The notes beneath the pieces are model-generated. The model did not search any database, was not told the DNA's origin, and saw only the letters and a list, made by a program, of their open reading frames with translations. DNA of 44,417 nucleotides from the NCBI RefSeq assembly GCF_011320095.1, contig NZ_JAANOY010000018.1, positions 1-44,417 of the forward strand, read 5' to 3'. The stretch's first letter is position 1, and each line of letters begins with the position of its first letter. This stretch comes from Cognatiluteimonas telluris (lineage in GTDB: Bacteria > Pseudomonadota > Gammaproteobacteria > Xanthomonadales > Xanthomonadaceae). The translations under genes and the position numbers were made by a program. Positions 21,701-30,908 of this stretch are shown in pieces.

Positions 21701-22414
21701 TCAGCGCGCGAACAGCTGTTCGGCCCGCTGGAACAGGATCCAGCTGGTCGCGATCACCTTGTCGCCGCCCACCGGACGATTGCCGCGATGGGTATGGGTG
21801 AATGCCGCCGGGGCGATCAGCAGCCGGCCGCTGCGCGGCACCACCCTGCGCTGCTGGAAGAGGAATTCGGTCTCGCCCGCCGTGAACCCCTCGTTGAGGT
21901 AGAGCGTCCACAACAGGTGCCGGTGCAGCGTCTCGGCGCCCGGGTCGCGCGGATACAACTCGCAGTGCCAGTAGGGATAACCGCCTTCGCCGTCGGCATA
22001 CCACTGCAGGTTGATGGCGCCCGGACGCAGGCAGGCCTGCACCAGCGGGGCAAGCGCAGCGTCGTCCATCGCTGCCAGCTGCGCCGCTTCCAGCCGCCGT
22101 GGCTGGCCGTCGGCGCCAGGCGCCTGCAGCATCAGCGGCGCCAGCAGCGCCTGCGGGTAACGGCGCAGATAGGCGAGCAGTCCCGCGAACACCGCCTGGT
22201 TGAGCGACGCCTCGACGTCGGCCCAGTCCGGCCGGCCCGCCAGTGCCAGGTCGCGGCTGTGCTTGAGGTCGGGGAAGACGCCGGCGCCAACGCGACCGGG
22301 TCGCAGCGCATCGCTCCCGCGCAGGCGGGCGAGGATCGCGGCGCAGCTCGCGGCCGGCAGCGCGTCATCGATGACTTCGATGAAGTCGCAACCGGGGGCG
22401 GGGGCCCCGTTCAC
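21701..22414 (-). CDS. 2-oxoglutarate/Fe(II)-dependent oxygenase superfamily protein
   Basis: 237 residues starting at GTG (22414), whose GTG shares four bases with the fbp stop (GTGA), so translation is coupled to fbp. A double-stranded beta-helix oxygenase is indicated by YWHCELYP (H150-x-E152 as Fe ligands), [33 protein letters not shown] (distal H207 or H209) and [10 protein letters not shown], with K219 possibly binding 2-oxoglutarate. The HxE form instead of the usual HxD is worth noting. The arrangement resembles prolyl-hydroxylase-like enzymes that modify proteins; the substrate is unknown. Confidence 0.8.
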   Translation of the reverse strand: MNGAPAPGCDFIEVIDDALPAASCAAILARLRGSDALRPGRVGAGVFPDLKHSRDLALAGRPDWADVEASLNQAVFAGLLAYLRRYPQALLAPLMLQAPGADGQPRRLEAAQLAAMDDAALAPLVQACLRPGAINLQWYADGEGGYPYWHCELYPRDPGAETLHRHLLWTLYLNEGFTAGETEFLFQQRRVVPRSGRLLIAPAAFTHTHRGNRPVGGDKVIATSWILFQRAEQLFAR

Positions 22415-23502
22415 GCCTGCGCCCGCACCTCGGGCTGGATACCGGCGTCGAACTGGTGGTGGTACTGCACCGCCGCTTCGACTTCCGCTTTCGATCCCAG
22501 GAACACCGGCACGCGCTCGTGCAGGTGGCTCGGCACCTGGTCCAGGATCCGCGCGCGGCCGGTGCTCGACGCGCCACCGGCCTGCTCGACCAGCATCGAC
22601 ATCGGGTTGGCCTCGTACATCAGGCGCAGCTTGCCGGCCCTGGTCGGGTCGGTGTTGTCCTGCGGCCGTGCGCCGAGCTTGCGGTCCCAGGGGTAGATGA
22701 AGATCCCGCCGCGGGTCAGGATCCGGTGCACGTCGGCCACCATCGAGGCGATCCAGCGCATGTTGAAATCCTTGCCACGCGGGCCTTCCCTCCCAGCCAG
22801 CAGGTCGCGCACGTAGTCCTGCATCGGCGCTTCCCAATGGCGCTGGTTGGACATGTTGATCGCGAATTCGCGCGTCTCGGCCGGGATCCGCATCTCGCGC
22901 TGGGTGAGCATGAACGATCCCTGCTCGCGATCCAGGGTGAAGCCATGCGTGCCGTGGCCGGTGGTCAGCACCAGCATCGTGGACGGGCCATAGATGCAGT
23001 AGCCGGCGGCGACCTGGGCCGTGCCCGGCTGCAGGAACGACTGCGTATCCACGCATTGGGCATCGCCCGGGCAATCGAGCACCGAGAAGATCGTGCCGAC
23101 CGAGACATTGACGTCGATGTTGCTGCTGCCATCCAGCGGATCGAACAACAACAGGTAATTGCCGCGCGGGTAGGCGTCGGGAATCGGGAAGGGCTCCTCC
23201 ATCTCCTCCGAGGCACAGGCGGCCAGGTGGCCGCCCCAGGCGTTGGCCTCCAGCAGTACGTCGTTGGCGATCACGTCGAGTTTCTTCTGCGCCTCGCCCT
23301 GGATGTTGATCGATGCACCCTGCGCGCCCGCGGCCTCGCCGAGCACGCCGCCCAAGGCGCCCTTGCCGACCGCGACGGCAATGGTCTTGCAGGCGCGCGC
23401 GACGACTTCGATCAGCAGCCGCAGGTCGGCGTTGATGCGCTGCTCGCGCTGCTCTTCGATCAGGAACCGGGTCAGGGAGACGGGCGTTGCGGGCGTGGGC
23501 AT
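22411..23502 (-). CDS. fbp: Fructose-1,6-bisphosphatase class I
   Basis: 363 residues (the E. coli enzyme has 332). It hydrolyses fructose-1,6-bisphosphate in gluconeogenesis. The metal and phosphate site [21 protein letters not shown] is intact (DPLDGSSN at 121-128), and [12 protein letters not shown] and [11 protein letters not shown] are conserved. The start at 23502 begins [18 protein letters not shown], fitting other proteobacterial sequences; the frame stays open to 23559. It lies downstream of phhA and a small unknown gene. With aceBA nearby it would support growth on acetate or amino acids, though shared control is not shown. Confidence 0.96.
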   Translation of the reverse strand: MPTPATPVSLTRFLIEEQREQRINADLRLLIEVVARACKTIAVAVGKGALGGVLGEAAGAQGASINIQGEAQKKLDVIANDVLLEANAWGGHLAACASEEMEEPFPIPDAYPRGNYLLLFDPLDGSSNIDVNVSVGTIFSVLDCPGDAQCVDTQSFLQPGTAQVAAGYCIYGPSTMLVLTTGHGTHGFTLDREQGSFMLTQREMRIPAETREFAINMSNQRHWEAPMQDYVRDLLAGREGPRGKDFNMRWIASMVADVHRILTRGGIFIYPWDRKLGARPQDNTDPTRAGKLRLMYEANPMSMLVEQAGGASSTGRARILDQVPSHLHERVPVFLGSKAEVEAAVQYHHQFDAGIQPEVRAQA

Positions 23503-23599
23503 GGCGTGGTGGCGACGATGGGAAGCCGCCATTGTCGCCTGCGCTTGCCAGCCGCGCACCCGCAGGCAGGCGCACCGCTGCAGCGGCTGCGCGACGCCG

Positions 23600-23950
23600 C
23601 TATGCCGCCAGCGGGTTCTGCGGGGCGACCGGGCCGGCGGCGACAGCCTGGCCGGGACGGGCGCTGGCGCGCCGGCGCAGGACGCCGGTCAGCGTCTTGT
23701 GCGCCATCGCCAGCATCAGCAGCGGCGCGCTGGGATCGGCGGCGGTCATGACTCGCTTGGCGGCCTCGATGGCGTCGGCCGCGACGATGAAATCGTCACC
23801 CGAAAGCATCGGCCTCAGGCTGCGCAGGCAGGCGTCGAGCTGGCGCTCGAAATCGGGGTTGCAGCCCTGCCCGGCGCGGCGGGTGGCTTCGTGCATCAAC
23901 GAATTGACGTGGCTGAGTTCATCCATGAGTTCCTCGGCGGCAAAGTCCAT
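23600..23950 (-). CDS. Small hypothetical protein
   Basis: 116 residues from the ATG at 23950, with GAAGGT 6 nt upstream. The start [27 protein letters not shown] is acidic and helical; two cysteines follow ([13 protein letters not shown]), and the end is Ala/Pro-rich. The frame is open to 24064, where a CATCAHEGTC cluster could be translated if an upstream start were used. I recognise no family. It lies between phhA and fbp on the same strand, with 123 nt before it. Confidence 0.6.
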   Translation of the reverse strand: MDFAAEELMDELSHVNSLMHEATRRAGQGCNPDFERQLDACLRSLRPMLSGDDFIVAADAIEAAKRVMTAADPSAPLLMLAMAHKTLTGVLRRRASARPGQAVAAGPVAPQNPLAA

Positions 23951-24073
23951 GCAGGTACCTTCGTGCGCGCAGGTCGCACAGGCTGCGATCGGGGGGAAAA
24001 TCATCCGGGCGGGCGAGTGAGAGCCCGGTGTAGGCCGCCGCCGCGCGGCTGATCCGTTCAGCAACGGGCCGGA

Positions 24074-24973
24074 TCAGAAGTCCGGATCGTCCGGCCAGCC
24101 TTCGCCGCTGCCGCGGTGGTACACGCGGTCGGAGTCGAGCACCGTGCCCGCCGGATACGAAGGCTGGTTGCCCAGCCTGGCATAGATCGGGGCGAAGTCG
24201 GGTCCGGTCGCCTGCATCAGCTGCTCGAAGCTGTCGATGACGAAATAGGTCTTCTGGAACGTGTCGATGCGGTAGCGGGTGCGCATGATGCGTTCGAGGT
24301 CGAAGCCGATCCGGTTCGGTGCGTCGGAATCCAGACAATGGATGCTCTCGCCCTTGGACGAGACGATGCCGCTGCCGTAGATGCGCAGGCCGTCGGCCTG
24401 GCGGATCAGGCCGAATTCCACCGTGTACCAGTACAGCCGGGTCAGGTTGACCAGCGCCTCGGGGCCGATGCCATGCGCCTTGACGCCGCCACGGCCGTAG
24501 GCGGCCATGTAGTCGGCGAACACCGGATTCATCAGCAGCGGCACGTGGCCGAACAGGTCGTGGAAGAGGTCGGGCTCGGCCAGGTAATCGAGCTGCTCGG
24601 GCTTGCGGATCCACCAGGTGACCGGGAACCGGCGATTGGCCAGGTGCTCGAAGAAGGTCAGCTCCGGCAGCAGGCCTTCGACCCCGACCAGGGTCCAGCC
24701 GGTGGCCTTCTCGAGGATGTTGTTGAGCTCGGCGAATTTCGGGATCGCGTCGGGCGTCATCCCCATCGCATCCTGCGCGACCAGGAACTCGTCGCTGGCG
24801 CGACCGACCAGCAACTTGCGCTGGCGCTCGAACAGCTGCGCCCAGACGTCGTGGTCGACCGCCGTGTAGGCCGCCCACGGCTGCTCGACCACGGCGGTGG
24901 TGTAGACCGGGACGTAGCCCTTGTCGGTCTGCTGGTGCTCGACGCGGGTGGGAGCGGGAGGCGTGGCGTTCAT
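24074..24973 (-). CDS. phhA: Phenylalanine 4-monooxygenase
   Basis: 299 residues, the bacterial single-domain length. It hydroxylates phenylalanine to tyrosine with tetrahydropterin and non-heme iron. The iron site is complete: H138 and H143 in PDLFHDLFGHVPLL, and E186 in YWYTVEFGL. The ATG at 24973 is 6 nt after a TACCAT -10-like box and has no ribosome-binding site, suggesting a leaderless mRNA. No phhB (pterin dehydratase) is adjacent. The start begins MNATPPAPTRVEHQ, as expected for the family. Confidence 0.96.
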   Translation of the reverse strand: MNATPPAPTRVEHQQTDKGYVPVYTTAVVEQPWAAYTAVDHDVWAQLFERQRKLLVGRASDEFLVAQDAMGMTPDAIPKFAELNNILEKATGWTLVGVEGLLPELTFFEHLANRRFPVTWWIRKPEQLDYLAEPDLFHDLFGHVPLLMNPVFADYMAAYGRGGVKAHGIGPEALVNLTRLYWYTVEFGLIRQADGLRIYGSGIVSSKGESIHCLDSDAPNRIGFDLERIMRTRYRIDTFQKTYFVIDSFEQLMQATGPDFAPIYARLGNQPSYPAGTVLDSDRVYHRGSGEGWPDDPDF

Positions 24974-24979
24974 GCCCCG

Positions 24980-24985
24980 ATGGTA
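24980..24985 (-). promoter_or_regulatory. -10-like TACCAT giving leaderless phhA
   Basis: On the minus strand TACCAT, then six bases (CGGGGC), then the phhA ATG. No Shine-Dalgarno sequence is visible. Confidence 0.45.
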
Positions 24986-25000
24986 ACCCCGCCCCGGCAT

Positions 25001-26713
25001 TTATCGCGATGACGTCGCCACCGCGCGCAGCTGGCCGAAGAAGTCACCGGGACGCCAGCGCGGCGGTTGCGTTGCGTCGCCCAGTCGCCGCCCCAGCGCC
25101 GCCGTGAGCGCCGCCATGCGCGCGGCATCCTGGTACTGGATCGGCTGGCTGGCGTCGTCGCAGGGCTGGTGGTAGCAGCGGCGCAGGAACTCACGCTGGG
25201 CGAGCTTGGGCAGCGTGTGCTCGTCGGCCTTCTTGCCCGCGCTGGCCGCGCCCGGGACCACGCCACCATCCAGGTACAGCGCCGGCACCCCGGCGCGCAC
25301 GAAGGCGAACTGGTCACTGCGCACGAACACCGCTTCCTCGGGAAAGGGATCGGGCGACACGGCGATGCCCAAGGGTTTCGCCGCCGCCTCGAGCGCGGCC
25401 TGCAGCGAGGAATGCGTCGCGCCGATCGGCACCACGTCGCGCGTGGGCACCAGCAGCATCGGCATGTCGAGGTTGATGTCGGCGGCCAGCGGTTGCGGCG
25501 GATGAGTGACGAACCACTGCGCGCCGAGCAGGCCCTGCTCCTCCGCCGTCAGGGCGACGAACAGCAGCGGCCGCTCCGGCGTCGCGTGCCGCAGCGCCCG
25601 CGCGGTCTCCAGCACGATCGCCACGCCCAGCGCATTGTCCAGCGCGCCATTGCGGATGGCGTCGCCAGCGACCGGCGCCCCGATCCCGAGGTGGTCCAGG
25701 TGCGCGCTGAACACGATCGCCTGCGACGCCAGCGCCGGGTCGGTCCCCGGCAGGCGCGCGACCACGTTGCGGCTGTCCAGCGGCGCGATGAAGCTGCGTG
25801 CCGCCAGCGACAGCGTCACCGGCAAGGCGAAGCCCTTCAATGTTCCGGCCTGGGCCGCCTGGGCCAGTTCGGCCGCGGTATGCCCGCTGCCGTCGAACAG
25901 CAGGTCCGCGGCGGCGGCGCTGACCCGCACGACCACGCGCAGTTGCGGGAAGGTGCCGATGCCGCGGCCATCGGCGGCGCGCAGGCGCAACTGCGGCTGT
26001 TCCCAGTTCGCGGCCTGCGCCGACCAGGGCGCGCGCGCCTCGTCGTCGGCGGTGTCGACGAACACCGCGCCGACCGCGCCACGCTGCGCCAGCGCGCGCA
26101 ACTTCTCCTCGCGCGAGGCGTGGAAGGCGCGGCGGTCGTCGTCGAACGCCGCCGGTGCCCCGCCGAGCACCACCGCAATCTTGCCGTGCAGGTCGAGTCC
26201 GACGAAGTCGTCGTGCTCCAGGTCCGGCGCCGACACGCCTTGGGCGACGAACACCGCGGGCGCGCGCACGCGCGCATCGGCCGCGTCGAAGCCCGGCTCG
26301 GTGAGGAAGTGGTCGCGAAAGCGCAGTGCGATCGTGCGATCGCGGCGCGCCACGTCCAGCCGCGCGCCTTGCGCCAGCCGCGTGGCCTGCAGCAGCGGCA
26401 CCCGTTGCGAAAACGTCCCGGCGTCACCGGCCGGCTGCAGCCCCAACGCGTGGAATCGCGTGGCGACGACATCGGCGGCACGCTCGAACCCGGGCGTGCC
26501 GGTGCGCCGGCCCTGCATGGCGTCGCTGGCCAGGGTCGCCACGTCCGCGCGGATGCGCCGGGCGGCGGGGCTGGTCGTCGCAGCGGTAGCCGCCGGCGCG
26601 GAAGCCGTCGCCGCCGGCGGGGTGGGCGTCCCCGATCGCGAACATCCCGCCAGAACGCAGGCGCCGACCAGCAACGCGGCGCGCGCAGCGCAAACCAGAC
26701 CCGGAACAGCCAT
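25001..26713 (-). CDS. M28 family metallopeptidase, lipoprotein
   Basis: 570 residues. The N-terminus is a lipoprotein signal peptide with lipobox LAGC (C24), followed by an Ala/Thr/Pro linker. A PA-type insert domain covers about 130-230. The M28 zinc aminopeptidase core has SAHLDHLG (H338, D340), NGALDNALG (D359), LTAEEQGLLG (E391, E392) and DINLDMPM (D416), the expected two-zinc site. It probably cleaves N-terminal residues from peptides in the periplasm or at the outer membrane. An ATG three codons upstream (26722) is also possible. The stop lies 27 nt before the phhA ATG on the same strand. Confidence 0.9.
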   Translation of the reverse strand: MAVPGLVCAARAALLVGACVLAGCSRSGTPTPPAATASAPAATAATTSPAARRIRADVATLASDAMQGRRTGTPGFERAADVVATRFHALGLQPAGDAGTFSQRVPLLQATRLAQGARLDVARRDRTIALRFRDHFLTEPGFDAADARVRAPAVFVAQGVSAPDLEHDDFVGLDLHGKIAVVLGGAPAAFDDDRRAFHASREEKLRALAQRGAVGAVFVDTADDEARAPWSAQAANWEQPQLRLRAADGRGIGTFPQLRVVVRVSAAAADLLFDGSGHTAAELAQAAQAGTLKGFALPVTLSLAARSFIAPLDSRNVVARLPGTDPALASQAIVFSAHLDHLGIGAPVAGDAIRNGALDNALGVAIVLETARALRHATPERPLLFVALTAEEQGLLGAQWFVTHPPQPLAADINLDMPMLLVPTRDVVPIGATHSSLQAALEAAAKPLGIAVSPDPFPEEAVFVRSDQFAFVRAGVPALYLDGGVVPGAASAGKKADEHTLPKLAQREFLRRCYHQPCDDASQPIQYQDAARMAALTAALGRRLGDATQPPRWRPGDFFGQLRAVATSSR

Positions 26714-26857
26714 GGCGAACATCCACGAAAAGTTGCGCGACGCTAGCACGCCGCCATCGCCACGCAAGCCGGTCGCCAGAAGCGGCGACGCGGTGACGCG
26801 GGCGCGGCGCGGACGCGCGCAGGTCGCGCTCGCCACCAGCACCGCGATCGCCGGGCC

Positions 26858-27646
26858 CTAGCGCCGCTGCGTGAAGGGCAGTACGACTGGCGCTCCAGCC
26901 TGCGTGGTCTCCTCGCGCTCCCAAAGCACCGGCACCTGCGGCGGCCGTGCGGGCTCGAACTGCGAGCGCTCGGCCGCGGCCGCGGCCTGTGCCGTGGCGG
27001 CGAGGTCTTCTTCCAGTTCCCACGAGTACCGCCGGCGCGCGGGCAACGGATCGCAACGGCGAAGCAGCCATGCGGCCAATACACCGGACATGGCGCCGCC
27101 CAGGTGCGCCTGCCACGACACCCCGGGCTCGTGCGGCAGCACCGTCAGCAGCATGCCGCCGTAGAGGAAGAACGCGATCATCGCCGCCGCGATCGCCGGC
27201 CGGTCGCGACGCAGCAGTCCGAGCGTGAACACCAGGAACATCAATCCGTGGGTCAGCCCGCTCGCGCCGAGGTGCCAGCTGCCGGCATCGCCGAGCATCC
27301 ATGCGCCCAGGCCCGAGCCGATCCACAGCAGCGGCAGCGCGCGCGGCGTCGCTCGCGGATACACGGTGCCGGCGAGCGTGCCGAGCAGCAGCAGCGACAC
27401 CGCGTTCGCGCCCAGGTGTCCGGGCGAGCCATGCAGCAAGGGCGCGAACACCACGCCCACGAGGCCACTCCAGCGATGCGGCGCGATCGCCAGCCAGCGC
27501 CAGTCGAACACCTGCTGGGCGGCGAAGGCGATCGTCATCAGCAGCACGAAGCCCAGGCTGGCGGTCAGCGCGCGCTGCAGCCGGCGGCGATCGAGCGCGC
27601 GCTGGGCGGGACTGTCGGGGACCGGCTCGGGCATGGGCAGGTGCAT
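26858..27646 (-). CDS. Rhomboid family intramembrane serine protease
   Basis: 262 residues. Six membrane helices span about residues 28-195. The catalytic serine is S129 in GASG and the histidine is H181 in QAHLGGAMSG; H77 and N81 (HGSPGHLGANAVSL) match the oxyanion-side residues of GlpG. The C-terminal 65 residues are a soluble Ala/Glu-rich tail. It cleaves membrane proteins within the bilayer; the target is unknown. It is divergent from rlmI across 89 nt. CATCCT lies 6 nt before its ATG, a weak leaderless candidate. Confidence 0.92.
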   Translation of the reverse strand: MHLPMPEPVPDSPAQRALDRRRLQRALTASLGFVLLMTIAFAAQQVFDWRWLAIAPHRWSGLVGVVFAPLLHGSPGHLGANAVSLLLLGTLAGTVYPRATPRALPLLWIGSGLGAWMLGDAGSWHLGASGLTHGLMFLVFTLGLLRRDRPAIAAAMIAFFLYGGMLLTVLPHEPGVSWQAHLGGAMSGVLAAWLLRRCDPLPARRRYSWELEEDLAATAQAAAAAERSQFEPARPPQVPVLWEREETTQAGAPVVLPFTQRR

Positions 27647-27722
27647 GACCCGAGGATGGCGACGAACGCGCCGGATGCAAGCGGAGGCGCCGCCGCAGCC
27701 CGGGCGGGTGCGGACCGCCGCG

Positions 27723-27728
27723 TAGAAT
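27723..27728 (+). promoter_or_regulatory. -10-like TAGAAT giving leaderless rlmI
   Basis: TAGAAT is followed by 7 bases and the ATG at 27736. The alternative in-frame ATG at 27727 overlaps this box and could not then be transcribed as a start. Confidence 0.5.
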
Positions 27729-27735
27729 GCGCGCG

Positions 27736-28905
27736 ATGAACGACGCGATCCCCACCGTCCGCCTGCGCAATCCCTGGCGTTCCAACCATCCCTGGATCTT
27801 CCAGAAGCTGGTCGACAAGCCGGTGAGCAAGCCCAAGCCCGGGAGCGTGGTCGACATCGTCGGCATCGATGGCGACTGGATCGGGCGCGGTTTCTACAAC
27901 GGCCATTCGCGGATCGCGCTGCGGATCCTGGAAACCGATCGCGAGGTCGCGATCGACGCCGGCTGGTTCGCGCGGAAGATCGCCGCGGCGGTGGCGCTGC
28001 GCCGCGAGGTGTTGCAGCTCGACGCGATCTCCGACGCCTGGCGGGTGGTGCATTCCGAAGGCGACGGCCTCAGCGGACTGGTGGTCGACCGCTACGGCGA
28101 CCTGCTGGTGGTCGAATATTTCAGCGCCGGCATGTTCCGCCACCGCGAATGGATCTACGACGCGTTGCGCGCGCAGTTTCCCGGTTGCCGTTTCCACGCC
28201 TTCGCCGACGAGCACGTGCAGAAGCAGGAATCGTTCGACTTCCGCGGCAGCGAACCGGCGCAGCCGGCGATCATCACCGAGCACGGCATCCGCTTCCGCG
28301 CCGATCCGGCCGGTGCGCACAAGACCGGCTTCTTCGCCGACCAGCGCGACAACCGGCAATGGCTGAGCCAGCACGTTGCCGGCAAGCGCGTGCTCGACCT
28401 GTGCTGCAACACCGGTGGCTTCGGCGTGTACGCCGCGGTGCGCGGCGCCGGCGAGGTCGTCGGCATCGACATCGACGAGGACGTGCTGGCGATCGCGCGC
28501 GGCAACGCCAAGCTCAACGACGCGCGGGTGAAGTTCATCCAAGCCGACATCTTCCCGTGGCTGCGCGACGCCGGCCAGCGCGGCGATGCCTACGACGTGG
28601 TGATCCTCGACCCGGCGAAGATGACCCGCGATCGCGAGCAGGTCATCCCGGCGCTGAAGAAATACCTGGACATGAACAAGCTCGCGATGGGCGTGGTCAA
28701 GCCCGGCGGATTGGTGGCGACGTTCTCGTGCACCGGGCTGGTGAGCGAGGACGAGTTCCTCGGCATGCTGCGGCGCGCGGCGTTCTACGCCGGGCGCACG
28801 GTGCAGGTGCTGAAGGTGTCGGGCGCGGGCCCCGACCATCCGTTCCTGGCGCAGGTGCCGGAATCGCGTTACCTGAAGGCGGTGTTCTGCCGCGTGCTGG
28901 ACTGA
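27736..28905 (+). CDS. rlmI: 23S rRNA (cytosine-C5)-methyltransferase RlmI-like
   Basis: 389 residues (396 in E. coli). It probably methylates C1962 of 23S rRNA. The N-terminal PUA domain covers residues 1-75 (RNPWRSNHPWIFQKLVD...). The Rossmann methyltransferase core has VLDLCCNTGGFGVYAA (SAM site), GIDIDEDVLAIARGNAKLN, VVILDPAKM (motif IV) and ATFSCTG with the likely catalytic cysteine. The related double-domain RlmK/L is much larger. The start at 27736 is preferred because the ATG at 27727 lies inside the -10 box. Its last 37 nt overlap the convergent small gene. Confidence 0.9.
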   Translation: MNDAIPTVRLRNPWRSNHPWIFQKLVDKPVSKPKPGSVVDIVGIDGDWIGRGFYNGHSRIALRILETDREVAIDAGWFARKIAAAVALRREVLQLDAISDAWRVVHSEGDGLSGLVVDRYGDLLVVEYFSAGMFRHREWIYDALRAQFPGCRFHAFADEHVQKQESFDFRGSEPAQPAIITEHGIRFRADPAGAHKTGFFADQRDNRQWLSQHVAGKRVLDLCCNTGGFGVYAAVRGAGEVVGIDIDEDVLAIARGNAKLNDARVKFIQADIFPWLRDAGQRGDAYDVVILDPAKMTRDREQVIPALKKYLDMNKLAMGVVKPGGLVATFSCTGLVSEDEFLGMLRRAAFYAGRTVQVLKVSGAGPDHPFLAQVPESRYLKAVFCRVLD

Positions 28906-29195
28906 GGGCGCAGCGAGATCGGGATGATCTCGTCGCGGCCCAGGCGGGTGGCGAACCGGTTGCCGACGTGGCGGCCGATGTACGTGCCCAGTCCGCGGCC
29001 TTCGCGCGCCAGCGCCTTCATGCGGCCCACGTGGCGGCGGCCCGGGACGTCGTAGGTGTACAGGTAGACGTTGCCGTCGACGAACTGCACGGCGATGCCG
29101 TCGGGCACGATCGAGTAACCCACCACGCCCGAGTGCCCGCTTTCGTTGCGGTAACGGTGGAACGGCGGCATCCGTAGCGCAGTGACAGCTTCCAT
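28869..29195 (-). CDS. Small hypothetical protein, KTSC-like
   Basis: 108 residues. The core GYSIVPDGIAVQFVDGNVYLYTYDVPGRRHVGRMKALAREGRGLGTYIG resembles the KTSC fold (strand-strand-VP-helix-SxG pattern), whose function is unknown. The ATG at 29195 follows TAGGAT by 7 nt with no ribosome-binding site, so it is a leaderless candidate. Its 3' end runs 37 nt into the end of rlmI on the other strand. It is divergent from rmuC across 81 nt. The KTSC assignment is tentative. Confidence 0.65.
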   Translation of the reverse strand: MEAVTALRMPPFHRYRNESGHSGVVGYSIVPDGIAVQFVDGNVYLYTYDVPGRRHVGRMKALAREGRGLGTYIGRHVGNRFATRLGRDEIIPISLRPQSSTRQNTAFR

Positions 29196-29202
29196 GCGCC
29201 CG

Positions 29203-29208
29203 ATCCTA
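29203..29208 (-). promoter_or_regulatory. -10-like TAGGAT giving leaderless KTSC-like gene
   Basis: On the minus strand TAGGAT is followed by 7 bases and the ATG at 29195. Confidence 0.4.
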
Positions 29209-29263
29209 TGGGGCCAAAAGTGTGCGTGCGATGAAGTGGCGCAACGGGTGAGACCGGCGTCGC

Positions 29264-29269
29264 TACACT
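29264..29269 (+). promoter_or_regulatory. -10-like TACACT giving leaderless rmuC
   Basis: TACACT is followed by 7 bases and the rmuC ATG at 29277. It is the same hexamer as before arfB. No Shine-Dalgarno sequence is present. Confidence 0.5.
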
Positions 29270-29276
29270 GTCCGGC

Positions 29277-30869
29277 ATGACCGCCACGCTGCTGATCCTG
29301 TTGTTCCTCGCCGTGCTGGTGGCCATCGCCATGCTCGGGCTCCTGCTTCGGCGCGGCCTTGCCACGGCGCCACAGGCGATGACCGAGCTGGAGCGCCTGG
29401 CGGCCGAACTGGCCGGCGAGCGCGACAACGCGCGCCTGCAATCGGGCGAGATCGGCAGCCTGAATGGGCGCCTGGGTGCCTTGGAAAGCACGCTGGCTGC
29501 GCGCGAGGAGGCGCTCGCGCGGACGGAGGCGCAGCGCGCCGAGCTGCAACAGCACAATGAACAGGCGCGCCAGCAGATCCACGTCGCGACCGTCGCGCTG
29601 GCCGAGCGCGAGGCGGGGCTGGCCGAAGCGCAGGGACGGCTGGCCAGACTGGAGTCCGAGTTGGCGCGGTTGCGTGAACAGGCTGAAACGCTCCAGATCG
29701 AGCATGCGCAGGCCAACGCCAACCTCGCCCATGCGCGCCAGGCGAACGTCGACATGCATGCGTTCCTTGCCGAGGCGCAGACGCGGCTGTCCGGCGCATT
29801 CAGCGAACTGGCCGGCAAGGTATTCGACGAGCGCGGCCAGCAGTTCGAGAAGAACGTGCAGCGGGCGACGTCGCAGTCCAAATCGGACATCGAAACCCTG
29901 CTCAAGCCGTTCGCCGACCAGCTGGGGCAGTTCCGTATCCGGGTCGACACGCTGTATTCGGAAGAGGCCAAGGAGCGCTCGATGCTGCTGGGCGCGGTCA
30001 ACGAACTCAAGACGCTCAACCAGGACATGGCCCAGCACACCGATGCGCTGACGCGCGCGCTGAAGGGCAACGCCAAAGTTCGCGGCGACTGGGGCGAACT
30101 GATGCTCGAAAGCGTGCTGCGCGGGTCCGGGCTGGAGGAAGGCCGGCATTACGACCGCCAGAAAAAAGCCGTCGACCAGGATGGCGCGCGCCTGCATCCG
30201 GACGTGGTCGTGCGGCTACCGGACGAGCGCCGCGTGGTGGTCGACAGCAAGGTCAACCTCATCGCCTGGCAGGAGGCGATGAACGCGCAGACGCCCGAGC
30301 AGCAGGACGAAGCCATGCGCCGCCACGCTGCCGGCCTGCGCCAGCACGTGCGCGACCTGGGCGAGAAGAACTACCCCAAGGCGGTCGGCGATTCGGCGCT
30401 GGAGATCACCATCGCCTTCGTGCCGATCGAGGGCGCACTGTCCGCGGCGCTGGGGTTCGATCCGGCGCTGCAGACCGATGCCTTCGACCGCCGCGTGGTG
30501 TTCGCCTCGCCCAATACGCTGATGGCGCTGCTACGGGTGGTCGAACGGCTGTGGACACGCGACAAGATCCAGCGCGAGGCCGTCGACATCGCCAAGAGCG
30601 GTGGCCTGGTGCTGGATGCGTTGATGACGTTCCTGGCCGACTTCGATCGCGTCGGCCAAGGACTGCAGCAGGCGACCGAGGCCTTCAACACCGCGCACCA
30701 GCACCTGCGCGAATCGTCCAAGGCGGTAATCCCGCGCGCGCGACGGCTGGCGTCGCTGGGCGTGCAGGGCAAGAAGCCGCTGCGCGACGAACTCAAGCCC
30801 GACGCCTCCGATCCCGAGGACGCCGCGCGACTGCCTCTTCTGGACCTGCCCATCGACGACGGGCGCTGA
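29277..30869 (+). CDS. rmuC: DNA recombination protein RmuC
   Basis: 530 residues. One N-terminal membrane helix (residues 4-25) is followed by a long coiled coil (about 35-160, Glu/Ala/Arg heptads). The RmuC domain runs from about 200 to 490, with GNAKVRGDWGELMLESVLRGSGLEEG, DVVVRLPDERRVVVDSKVNLIAW and FVPIEGALSAAL. The D-x-K core resembles restriction-type nucleases. RmuC limits inversions at short inverted repeats and affects phage defence in some bacteria. It ends 39 nt from convergent mlaA. Confidence 0.95.
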   Translation: MTATLLILLFLAVLVAIAMLGLLLRRGLATAPQAMTELERLAAELAGERDNARLQSGEIGSLNGRLGALESTLAAREEALARTEAQRAELQQHNEQARQQIHVATVALAEREAGLAEAQGRLARLESELARLREQAETLQIEHAQANANLAHARQANVDMHAFLAEAQTRLSGAFSELAGKVFDERGQQFEKNVQRATSQSKSDIETLLKPFADQLGQFRIRVDTLYSEEAKERSMLLGAVNELKTLNQDMAQHTDALTRALKGNAKVRGDWGELMLESVLRGSGLEEGRHYDRQKKAVDQDGARLHPDVVVRLPDERRVVVDSKVNLIAWQEAMNAQTPEQQDEAMRRHAAGLRQHVRDLGEKNYPKAVGDSALEITIAFVPIEGALSAALGFDPALQTDAFDRRVVFASPNTLMALLRVVERLWTRDKIQREAVDIAKSGGLVLDALMTFLADFDRVGQGLQQATEAFNTAHQHLRESSKAVIPRARRLASLGVQGKKPLRDELKPDASDPEDAARLPLLDLPIDDGR

Positions 30870-30908
30870 TCGACGACGCTTGGCAACTCCACGCAGCCGC
30901 GTTGGCGC

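Noticed and set aside
28149-29177. Plus-strand open frame overlapping rlmI and its downstream gap
   Set aside because: Arg/Gly-rich shadow frame of rlmI without conserved motifs or ribosome-binding site.
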